A stretch of 43,851 bases of DNA from positions 1 through 43,851 of IMG/VR virus record IMGVR_UViG_3300023116_000091; one strand, 5' to 3'. This DNA is from a virus. Below the pieces are notes generated by a model. That model had not been told where the DNA came from. It searched no databases and saw only the letters and a program-made list of their open reading frames with translations. How positions within the stretch are numbered: position 1 is the first letter of the stretch; each line of letters begins with the position of its first letter. Positions 22,485 through 32,800 of this stretch are shown one piece after another. Position numbers and translations under genes: made by a program.

Positions 22485-24190
22485 TGCCAGTTTACTTCAA
22501 TGACGGAACCGATGATCCTTTGGCATTTGACTCTCAACCGTTGATCGGTGGTGTCAACTCGTATGGTCGCGCATCCACCATTCCCCAACAGTCCGCATCC
22601 TATCTAAAAAACGTAGAGCTTTCGACCAGCGGCATCACTAAATCACGCCGGGGTGCTCACTACCTATACACTCAGGTGTATGGGACCATTCATGCCATCA
22701 TCGCCCTACGGACCCCGATCTGGGACTACGGGGTGATGATTTTTGCTGACGGGCACGTCTACCTTCACACCGAAGCAGTCCAGGGGATCCTATTCAACGA
22801 TGTCTACGACTCCTCCGTTCAGGCGCATAAGTGCAGCGTTACAGAAATCAACGGAGCAGTGTTTTTCACTGACAGCAACGGGTCCATCATCGCGGTTCGC
22901 CAAAACGGTAGTGAAGACATACTGGTAGACGCTGACGGCAACACGATCTGGGACGATGTGGATTCAATCGCAACCTATGACGTTGCCGTCGAGGTCACTG
23001 ATCCAGACGCTCCTACTGATGTTCGGTGTCTGACCGCGCACAGGTTTCGTTTGGTTTGCGCCAATGGCATCGATGAGGTTCATTTCTCGGACATCCTCCC
23101 GGATGTAAGTGACCCCGCTTTGGGTGACGTGTTCCCCGCTGGTGGGGCAAATTCCCTCCGGGTAGGTGATGGGCGATCGGACAAAGTGGTTGCACTGGTT
23201 CCATTCAAGGATTTCAGGATCGCAGTTTTAAAGGAAAACAGTGTTCACATAATTAATGCTGACCCGTCATTGACAGTCTCAAATTATGAGATCCAAATGG
23301 TTTCAGATCGCGTTGGATGTCTCGCTGAGAAGTCCGCAGTGCGAGTTGGTGACGACATCCTCTTTTTGAGCCGCGATGGCATTCGGTCGATTGGGACCGC
23401 TTACCAACAGGATCAAATTGGAACGTCTGATCCTCTATCACTGCCAATTCAGGACATCATTGAGAAAATCAATTGGTCTTACGCACAGAAATCCTGCGCC
23501 ACATTTTGGCGCGGTCGATACATGCTTACTGTGCCGTATCTCAACTCTACTGTCCCAAATGTGACCATCGTCTACGATACCAACACCAAAGCGTGGGCCG
23601 GGATCTGGACCGAATGGAAGCCGAGCATGTTCGACGTGTATGAACCACTCAACGGTCGTAGACGCTTGATTTGGCCTGACACGAATTACAACAACATCGT
23701 CTACCTCCGGGACCACATCGACGAGGATGCCACGGTGGAGACTGATTTCACTGACAACCTTGACGGGACGTTTCAGCCTGTGCCGTTTGAAATCGTTACC
23801 CGAGCGATGACGTTCAATGATCCGATCAGTCCTAAACAATGCGACTTTGCGGAACTCGAGTTCTTCAAGTCGAAGGCGAGAGTTAACGTGGAATTGATCG
23901 TGGATGGTTTGGATCCTCAATCGATCGAATCGGGCCAACTGCTTGTGACAGGGACGGGTGACCTGACGTTGGATTTTATCCTGCCCTCTGTCCTGGGGAC
24001 TCCAGGAGTGATACGTCACAACCTATCGCTTCTCGGCAACGATGTTGGAAGAGAGTTTCAGGTGCGTGTGACCAGCTGCCCGGAGACACAACTAACAGAA
24101 GCCGGGCTTACCAACAATGAGCAGCGTTATATCGCGATGCGATACGTCACCATGGGGGCATACCTAGAGACCATGGACAGTCAAAAGTGA
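22484..24190 (+). CDS. Tail nozzle / DNA-stabilisation protein (beta-propeller type)
   Basis: A 568-residue beta-rich protein whose repeats (AVRVGDDILFLSRDGIRSI, FKDFRIAVLKENSVHIIN, AHRFRLVCANGIDEVHFSD) match the blade pattern of short-tail nozzle proteins of the P22 gp10 or T7 gp12 type, which close the tail after packaging. The length is normal for the family. It is coupled to the next gene by GTGA. Confidence 0.7.
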   Translation: MPVYFNDGTDDPLAFDSQPLIGGVNSYGRASTIPQQSASYLKNVELSTSGITKSRRGAHYLYTQVYGTIHAIIALRTPIWDYGVMIFADGHVYLHTEAVQGILFNDVYDSSVQAHKCSVTEINGAVFFTDSNGSIIAVRQNGSEDILVDADGNTIWDDVDSIATYDVAVEVTDPDAPTDVRCLTAHRFRLVCANGIDEVHFSDILPDVSDPALGDVFPAGGANSLRVGDGRSDKVVALVPFKDFRIAVLKENSVHIINADPSLTVSNYEIQMVSDRVGCLAEKSAVRVGDDILFLSRDGIRSIGTAYQQDQIGTSDPLSLPIQDIIEKINWSYAQKSCATFWRGRYMLTVPYLNSTVPNVTIVYDTNTKAWAGIWTEWKPSMFDVYEPLNGRRRLIWPDTNYNNIVYLRDHIDEDATVETDFTDNLDGTFQPVPFEIVTRAMTFNDPISPKQCDFAELEFFKSKARVNVELIVDGLDPQSIESGQLLVTGTGDLTLDFILPSVLGTPGVIRHNLSLLGNDVGREFQVRVTSCPETQLTEAGLTNNEQRYIAMRYVTMGAYLETMDSQK

Positions 24191-24642
24191 GGATTCAAGA
24201 TGTCATCTATTTTGCAAAAAGACACGGAAATGGGCGCGTATATATCGGGTGGAGCGACGAAGAAATCGCCAACCATCTCAAGTTTCACGCGAACGATGGA
24301 ACACTCATGGTCACGGAGTCAGACGGCGCGATCACTTCGTTCTGCGTTTACAAACAAATCCATCAGTTTGACGGGGACATTGAGAAGATATTTTGGCAAA
24401 GCTCGGATCGGAGTGGGCAGGATGTTTATCTGCACGAACTGGTCTCCATCTGCGGTGTCTCAGCTGATCATATGCTCGACGTATTTGAGAGGTCTGACCC
24501 CAGAGCTATTGACATGACCTATTGGGCGCACAGAGGAGGAAAACTCAGGCAATACACATTCAACCAACTTAAGCGATTTTTATGTCATCACCGAAAACAC
24601 CACCACCACCAGACTATGCCGCAGCAAACCGTGAGGGCATAG
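24187..24642 (+). CDS. Possible GNAT-like internal virion protein
   Basis: A 151-residue protein starting at GTG inside the nozzle stop codon. The pattern GTLMVTESDGAITSFCVYKQI ... VYLHELVSICGVSADHMLDVF ... AIDMTYWAHRGGKLRQY recalls the GNAT-like proteins that precede ejection proteins in some podoviruses. The last 20 residues (KHHHHQTMPQQ) come from a 61-nt overlap with the next gene and look like a by-product. Function is tentative. Confidence 0.5.
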   Translation: MRIQDVIYFAKRHGNGRVYIGWSDEEIANHLKFHANDGTLMVTESDGAITSFCVYKQIHQFDGDIEKIFWQSSDRSGQDVYLHELVSICGVSADHMLDVFERSDPRAIDMTYWAHRGGKLRQYTFNQLKRFLCHHRKHHHHQTMPQQTVRA

Positions 24643-25454
24643 AGGCAGACATCGAGACGCTCCCGGTCAGAAAGCTGATTGAGGCCGCTGCCCGGATGGG
24701 GACACGAGCAACCTATACAGATCCGGACGGCAACGAAAAGACTGTCGATTTCACGGGTTTTGGTGACATCGACCAGACCAGGCAGCAGTTGGAGTTTTTG
24801 GCTGAGTCAGCAGACACATTGGCGGAGGCACAGATCTCCACTCAGGAGAAATTCGGTGAGCGATTTATCGCACAACGAATGAAAGAACTCGAGCAGTCCG
24901 ATCCTCTCGGCACGAAGGTCAGAAAAATGTTGGGCGAGGAGGCTATCAAAGACCTGGAAGCGGGGTATGGGCTCGGTGATGAACTGCGATCACAGGTTCA
25001 GCAAAGTGTGCGTGGAGCACAAGCAGCGCGAGGAAACATCCTGGGAAGTGCCGCAGGTCAGGCTGAAGCATTCGCTTTGGGAGATGCTGCGATCAGGCTT
25101 CGTCAGCAGCGGTTGGCCAACGCTGCCAGCTTCCTGTCCGGGGTGACACCAGTCGCTCAGTTTGGAGCGATCTCAGGAGCGCAGCAGGGGGCAGCTGCCT
25201 TCAACCCAATGGGCATTCAACAGGGCATTGGTATCAATCCGAATGCGGGAGCACAATCAACACAGTTTGCGATGAACAGTTATCAACAGCAGTCACAAAA
25301 CGCGATTGCGAAGGCTCAGAACAACCCATGGAACACGGTTCTGGGAGCAGTCGGTGGAGTCGCTATGACTGGTCTGACAGGGGGGCTGGGTGGAATGATG
25401 GAAGGTTCTAAGAATTCATTTGTCAGTGGGTTCGGAAAGGCAATTGTAGGTTAA
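24582..25454 (+). CDS. Internal virion (ejection) protein
   Basis: A 290-residue protein beginning MSSPKTPPPPDYAAANREG, a start typical of podovirus internal proteins. The centre is helical with a QQSVRGAQAARGNILGSAAG segment and the C-terminus is Gly/Ala-rich and membrane-like (VGGVAMTGLTGGLGGMMEG). Such proteins leave the capsid with DNA and help it cross the envelope. Followed by two larger internal proteins. Confidence 0.65.
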   Translation: MSSPKTPPPPDYAAANREGIEADIETLPVRKLIEAAARMGTRATYTDPDGNEKTVDFTGFGDIDQTRQQLEFLAESADTLAEAQISTQEKFGERFIAQRMKELEQSDPLGTKVRKMLGEEAIKDLEAGYGLGDELRSQVQQSVRGAQAARGNILGSAAGQAEAFALGDAAIRLRQQRLANAASFLSGVTPVAQFGAISGAQQGAAAFNPMGIQQGIGINPNAGAQSTQFAMNSYQQQSQNAIAKAQNNPWNTVLGAVGGVAMTGLTGGLGGMMEGSKNSFVSGFGKAIVG

Positions 25455-25458
25455 TAAT

Positions 25459-26847
25459 ATGAGCTTTGCGAGTGGATTTAACAGTGGGATAAACCTGACC
25501 GCACAACTCCGGGCCGATGCCCGGGCGCGGCGACAGGAGGAACGTCAAGCGGACCTCGACGCGAAGAGCGAGGCTCGAGCTAAGGTCGCCGATGAGGCGG
25601 CTCAACTACAGGTCCAAAGCCTCAAGCGGAAGATGGAGTTGGAGCGTGAGGTGTCAAAGCGCGAAGCTGTGGAGCGGCACGGATCCCAGATAGCTCTCTC
25701 CGAGTTTGTGAAGAAGGCCAAAGATCTGGATCCAGATGATGTCAACGCATACGCAGACCTGTTTTCAGAATACCGGGCAAAGGTCGTTCATCCGGATGTC
25801 GCTGCGTCCATGAATAACATCCATTCTGTTTATGCTGCCAACTACGCAGACCGAAAAGGCACTGTTGACTTTCTGAGAAAAGAAGCGAGTCGCAAAGATC
25901 TCGCAGTGCTCGCAGAACAGATGGCAGAACGGGGCATCGATGCGGATCCAAACACACCATCCGGTCGTGACCGCATCATGGGCTTTAAGAGGTGGAACAA
26001 GATCAATGGCGAACTGTCAAAGTCTGGTATCACGTGGGGCAAACTGGGTATTGAACCCAGTGGGTATGATTTGTCTGTTCAGGATTACGAGAAAGCTGAG
26101 AGAGCTATTCAAGGCGTGAAGGGTGAACGCGAAATCATGTCCAACATGTCACCTGAAGAGCGTCAGATGCTGAGATCTCGCGAGTTTGTGAACGATCCGA
26201 GCAACAAGAACATTTATGCGAAGCTGGATGCATCATACACAGGAAAAGCGTTGTCCCAAAACGACACCGAGTCAGTGGAGGATGCCATGCTCGCGATGGA
26301 ACTTCTCGAGGACACTTCCAGAGCATTGGATGCGCTCAATATACCCACAGGGAAGGGCATCGGACCATTGGTTGACTCGCTGATGAGCCTGGCTCAACAG
26401 GATGCATCAACGTCTGATTTTAAAGCGTCTGTTCAAAAGCTTATTCCTAAGCTCGCTCGCGGCGTTTTCGGTGAGGTCGGAGTTTTGACGGACCAGGACA
26501 TCGAGAACTACAAACGCACTGTCGCTAGTCTATCGCAGTCACCGGAGGCAAATGAACTGGTGATGGCGCAGACTCAAGCACTGATCGCTCGGGGCATCCG
26601 CAACAAGCTCGATAGGCTGGCTTCCGATGGTTACAGAGTTCACACGTATTCCGAGCGTCTGAAGGCATACGCAAACGCTCCGACGATGGTTTACCGATCA
26701 GCAGACGCAGCATCCAAAAACCTCTATCAGGACATCCGCAGTGGCATCGTGAGACCAGGTGAACGAGTGTTTATCTGGGACAACGGAGCATTCATGCAGA
26801 CACGTGCGAAACCTCTTTCTGAATACAGGACTCCTAATGGCAGATAA
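25459..26847 (+). CDS. Internal virion protein, helical
   Basis: A 462-residue, mostly alpha-helical protein with charged coiled-coil-like segments near the N-terminus (ADARARRQEERQADLDAKS). No catalytic motif is recognised. Position between the ejection protein and the giant protein suggests an ejected core component. Its end overlaps the giant gene's start by 11 nt. Confidence 0.6.
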   Translation: MSFASGFNSGINLTAQLRADARARRQEERQADLDAKSEARAKVADEAAQLQVQSLKRKMELEREVSKREAVERHGSQIALSEFVKKAKDLDPDDVNAYADLFSEYRAKVVHPDVAASMNNIHSVYAANYADRKGTVDFLRKEASRKDLAVLAEQMAERGIDADPNTPSGRDRIMGFKRWNKINGELSKSGITWGKLGIEPSGYDLSVQDYEKAERAIQGVKGEREIMSNMSPEERQMLRSREFVNDPSNKNIYAKLDASYTGKALSQNDTESVEDAMLAMELLEDTSRALDALNIPTGKGIGPLVDSLMSLAQQDASTSDFKASVQKLIPKLARGVFGEVGVLTDQDIENYKRTVASLSQSPEANELVMAQTQALIARGIRNKLDRLASDGYRVHTYSERLKAYANAPTMVYRSADAASKNLYQDIRSGIVRPGERVFIWDNGAFMQTRAKPLSEYRTPNGR

Positions 26848-29800
26848 TATAACACTCGACATCGATGACATTATGACCTCCGAGGAGGAGGATACGAACT
26901 CATTCGACATATCAATCGAAGAGATTATGTCGGCATCAAACGTCGAGCCTGACGATGACGTTGTGTTGTCTGAGAGAGACATGTTCGATCGGTTCTCGAC
27001 AGGCGATCCGGAACGTCTGTATCAGTCCATGAGGCAGAACCCTGGCCGGGCATACTCCGACGAGCAGGTTGACACATTCCTGGAATACTCAATCGAGAAG
27101 GGGTTCGATCCATACAAAGTCATCGACGGCATGATCTCCTCCGCGATCCCGATCGTGAAGGATTATGCGACGAGTGTATTGGACACGGCAAAGTTTGCTG
27201 CCACACCTAAAGGTCGATTCGTGCCAACAGGTGTTTCCGCCGGGCCGGGTGCGCCCGGGGGATACTGGGTCCAGGATCAGGATACTGACAACCAAAGCAT
27301 CTCTGCGTCCCTCGCTGAAGGTGCGCTACGTGGTGCGAGTGAACTAGGTGTTTTGGGAGCATCCATTGGGTTTGCTCAATCATTGGACAGATACGAGAGT
27401 GAGTCCGCCGGGTATTCAAAGTTTGGCGCGAGTCGCCGGAAACGGAAAACCTGGGGGCAGTTCAGTGAGGCAGAAAAAACGACTGCCAGGAATAAATTCA
27501 GGTCACTGAATAAACTGCTAGCAGATCAGGTGAAATACCAGGAAGGCGAAGCGTCGATCCTCGGGGATGTTGTGGGATCTTTCGTTGCGTCTGGCGCAAC
27601 CAGACCAAACGAGTTTGTCTCAACCGGATTCTCTGCGGGGCCAGGTGCGCCCGGGGGATACTGGAAGCAGTCACCCGGTTTCACAGAAGAAGATGTCTCA
27701 ACGGCTGGCGAACTGGAGACACAAATTCTCTCCATGGTTAACCCGGCGACTGCCAATCTAGCGAGTTACCATTTCGGAGGTGAAGGCCTGGGGGCAGCTA
27801 TCGCAAAAGGTGCGATGAAGAAGAGCGGATCCAGTATGATAAGATCAGCTACCAGCGAAGCAGCTGGGGCAACTGGATCTGGAACCGCGAAGGTCGGGAA
27901 AGCTCTGGAAGAAGTGGAGCAGGTCACGAATAAGGCAAAGGATCTCCCGTTCGTAGGGGATCCTGCACGTTCATTGAGTGCGTTTCGAGGCGCGGTCAAT
28001 CGTGTCAGCGACATGATGTCTGGGCTATCTCGGGCGATCGCACGTAAATCGGATGAGAACGTGTTCCTGTCGATGTCGCGAGACACCTTTGTGGATCCGA
28101 AGAATCGCAAACTAGCCGAGAAGCTGGGGCATGGTGTCTTCACGGATTACCCGTGGCTATCTCCCGCACTGCGAATCCTCTCGTCACCGACAAAGGTGAT
28201 GTTGGCCGGGATGTCTCGAGCAACCGGGGGTGCCCTTTCGGGTGCAGGGCTATCTGCACTCACGATGGACGAGGAAATGATTGCTCAGAACATCATCGGA
28301 TCCGGGATGATCGCGTTCGGAGGTGGAGCATACGACCAGGCAGTTTGGGGCAATAAACAGAAGGTCGCCTCCGCAGCGAACAACTGGTTGCTGAAACAGA
28401 CACCCGAGATCCAGCAGAAGATCAAAGACAGGGGGTTTGACGATACTCAGATCGCCCGTTGGGCTGTATTTGAGAGGTTCGCGCAGCAGATGGTTTTGGC
28501 TTCGACAGGGGAAGCTGATGTCAACTTCGTTTACACCGATTCATCGTCATTTGACACTCTCTTTGAGTACCTTCGTTCGGAAGGTTTGGCCGATAATATC
28601 AACCTGGACAACGTGACCGAGTACGCCGAGAAGATCGCGAGCAACTCTGCGGCGGATAAAATCCCCAGTCTGAAGCGTGGTGTCCAGTTTTTGAATACGC
28701 GCAACGGAGGCAAACGCCCGATCGCACTGATCAATGTCGATGAGATGACACCAACCACGATCATCCATGAGGGTATTCACGCCCTAGGAAGGTTGGACGT
28801 GCTCCAGGACTACTTCAGGCCGATCCAGGAATACATCAATCGAAAGTTTACATCGGAGGATCTGGACAAATTCTACTCAGACTACATGAGCCGTTTTGAG
28901 CAGTCCGATGAGATGCTTCTACGTGCGTATGATGAACGGCTCGCTGACAACTACCAAACAGGCACACCTGAAGCGGATCCTCAATTCTGGAAGCATGCTC
29001 GCATCAAAGACGAGATCATGTCCGATATATGGGAGTCTTTTCTGACGGACAAAGACCCATTGTATCTGACCCGGGCCGACCTCAAAACTGATGCAAACAA
29101 GGTAGCCAAACCCCTCGGGCGATTGGCCAATGTTCTGGCGACCTTCATGGGGTATACTGGAAACCCTAAAGTCCTGAGTCAGACTTTCAGGGATCGTTCC
29201 GGTAAAGCTGTTGACTACGGCGACAACCAGCTGACCGCAGAGATCAACAACCTTATCAAGTTTCAGCAGCGTTTGAAGCTGGACGATGACGGCAAATTAA
29301 TTCGCGGGGAGGTGTCGGAGTCTGACAGTGGAACGATCACAGACACATCGAGCCTGGATGCGAAGTCGGTCCCCAAAAACCTGCTCATCGCGAAGCTTGA
29401 TGAGGATGGCAACTACCAGTTCGATGCCCGTGGCAAACTCGTCATCGAGAAGAACCAGAAGGAACTGAGGAAAAAGGAGCGGTTAAGGAAAAATTTCCTT
29501 CGCACCGTTTTTCAGGATCAGGACTATCGTCCGGAAGCTGGATGGGGCAACAAGGTTCCCATGAACTGGGATCCAGAGACTGAAGTTATATCAGGAGACT
29601 ACATCCCTGATGCTGCTCTGGCGAAAATCCGAAACGCACCCCGATGGTTGTTTCCGCCATCTCTGATCGAAACGATGGAGCGGGTGAACGAGAGCATTCG
29701 CAGGGGGGAACCGATAGTGATCGACTACAACGCTCGCCTGGTCCCAAAAGGAAAGACTGGTGCGGAGTATTCATCGAAGATCGGATCCAGTCTGCGAACC

Positions 29801-32800
29801 TCGATACCGTTCGGTCTCTACATTTCAAAAGCAGGAAACCTGCTCTACAACACTGTCGATCTGGGGCATCTCTCTGAGAAATATGTGCGAATCATGCAGG
29901 ATCCGCAGAGGCGAAAAGCTATCACGAACCTCTGGTCACAGGAAGCAGATCCACAGGCGACCCGGGCAGCGTTTGATCGTGACCTGGTTCAATACCTCAA
30001 CAACATGGCGAACCCGGATTCATCCGAGGGAGTTCTGAAGGGGTTGGGTGACCCAGCTATCGCCAGGAAGAAAGCCAACGTACTTTCGGCCTTCCTGGGA
30101 TTTAAAAAGAAAGACATACAGTTTCGAAACAACGCACAACGTCAGCGCATACTGCTCGAGCACCTGAATCCAGATCGCGCGGACAATCTGATTCGTGGTC
30201 GTCGTCTCGATGCGATCAATGACGTTTCCCCAGCTCAGTTGGAGCGGATGCCGCTGAACAGGAATGCGTATCGGCGGATCCAGGAGAACTTTGAACCTGG
30301 TGAAATTGGAGGATTCAATGTTCGCAATGAGGATGGCGTTCCGTTTGCTGACTTAATAGCCAACGGAGAAAAGACTATCGAGACTCGCACAAATACTCGG
30401 TTGGATTCTCAAGTAGGCAGACGCTTAAAAATAATTCGTACAACAGGAGTAGGATCGGATGCTCGAGTTGTAGGGGAAGTCACTATCGGTCCCCGAAAGT
30501 TTTATGCAACAAAAGAGGAGTTCGATGCCGATGTCGATAAGCACTTCGTCACTGACGACTCAAAGTTTGCGTTTCCAGAGACCGGAAAATACGGGTATGA
30601 AATGATCGACCCTGTGAAGTATCAGGAACCATATCCATTAACAGTCAACAAAGGCATCACAACAACCAGAGTTGTCCCCGGTCCCAGGTATGAACCTGGA
30701 GGGATGGGTGCGTTAGACACTGGAGAGGGGGCAGTGATCAAGAGGGTTCAGCCTCCATCCATGAGCAATCTGGTAACGCTCGACAAGATTCGAGAGTACA
30801 TAAGCTCAAGCAAAGTCGGCAACGTGAAAGAAAATGTCGCCTTTCCTGAAGGCGTTGACGTGGGTTTGCGATTGGACATTCCTGCGTATGAAAGAAGCAT
30901 CAAGTCTGGAGACCCGGTTTTTCCTGTGTCTGTGCATGAGAAGTGGGCTGGAAAGGAGGCTGGGAGAGCTGGCAAAATTATTGGATATACGAATATAGCG
31001 ACTGTTGAATCGCCTGTGTTCACAATCAATGAGGTTGCTGCCGAGAAAATTTCAAAGGGTGCTCCAAAGTCAACGATTGCCACTGTAGAAGGCAAATACG
31101 TTCATACGACCAATATCCCCTCTGACATATCAGCGTGGACGCAGGTCGCTATGAATCCCAGGAGACACAGTTATTTCTATGACAGAGCTACGGGTTCTCC
31201 TGTTGTGGGAGGCGATAAGGCGATCGTTTATGGTAATACGGTTTTCGTGCAGAACCCAGTTTTCTCAAGCGAGGATCGTTTTCTTTTTGAACCTGGACAA
31301 TCCTCTGATCTGGACTCACTGGTTATCAGTGAATCCTCCGTCCGCAAAATGGACGTTGGGGATAAAGCGAAAAAACAAGTTGGCCTCTCCATAGCGGATT
31401 ACCCAAAAAATCCTGTCAAGGACTCCGTTGCTCTACCAGCTCGACTGGGTGTCGTTAATCAGAATATTGCTGGGGTGCCCAAAAGTTATAAGGAGGTTTT
31501 GAACATTGTGAAGCAGCAGGTCGATCGCATTGCTGCTGTTCGCAAAGAAGACCCCGAATTCGCAAAGCGAAGTGCTGGGTTCTACGAGGACATGGCTCAG
31601 GTTGGAATGAATGTCGCCGAGAGCATCCGACCAGTAGGTCGAAGCCAATACGACACTGCTGACCTCATCATCCGATTGATTGCTTTAGGGTCTCCGCGAT
31701 CATCTGTCAGCAGTAATGCGTCTAAATCAGTTCGCAGCTTCATGTCGCCTTTCGGCACCCCCGCTGGATACAAGCTGGGAATGGGTACCGCTCAGAGGGG
31801 CGCACAGAAAACGGCAAACGACTGGCATAACGGGAAGCACTTTGATGTGTTGTCAGAAGATGCAGTTGGTGCGGATGATAAAGTTCGCAACTTTTATTTG
31901 AATGCCATGGCAGACCTCATTGATATGGCTCGGGCCGATGGCGATCAGACAGAGGTCAAACGTCTGACGAAACGTGTCGCTCAGACGTTGGGACTGCATA
32001 AATCCGGGGAGATGACTCAGGAGATAGCTGAGAAAACCCAGACATTTCTCGATGGACTCGCTACCGTGGACATGTGGGATATGGCATCCAAAGGCTATGC
32101 TCACCCGGCATACATAATCAAGCGAGGCAGAAAGTCTGGAAGCGACAAACCGTTCCAGTGGTCGGTTCCTGAGCAACGTGAGAGACGGCGCATCGACGAT
32201 CCTCTTTTCGAAAAAGCCCTGAAAGAGTCTCCTATCATGGTGACAACGGACAAAGGCACACAGAAAACCCGCCCGGCGACTAGTATCATGGAGTTGGACT
32301 ACCAGTATGCTCGCGCATTTCAGATCGATGGAAAAAGAGACTGGAACAAATTGTCATGGGAGGATCGCAAAGCTGAAGGGTTTGATCCTGATACTGAGTG
32401 GTCGTATTATAAGCGACCTGACGAGGGGGGGCTTTCCCCGGGTGGATCCGGACCCGTTTACGATGCCCAGCAAACGATCGACGGATTGATTGCCGATGAA
32501 ATGAATTTGCAGGGTCTGGCTGGCTTTTATGGCAAAGAAAAGCTGAAGGCTAGGAACGCTCAAGAAATTTTGTGGGCAGTTGAAAAGCGTGACAACCCGC
32601 TGTTGTCGAATCGAAATTTGGAACTGTTTGGTGACAGACTCAACACGTTTACCGAAACCCTCAAAAAGATGTTTGCAGGGGAAGACTGGGCAACAAACAT
32701 GGACGAGAAATCTGCCCGTGCAATTGAACTGATCAACGACACATTTAATTCAGTTGCAGATCAGACAATACCGATTGAGGTAACGTCAATGGGAACGAGC

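Noticed and set aside
17119-26847. Tape-measure or tail-sheath genes that would indicate a long tail
   Set aside because: No such genes or tail-assembly frameshift are present; the gene set matches a short-tailed virion.
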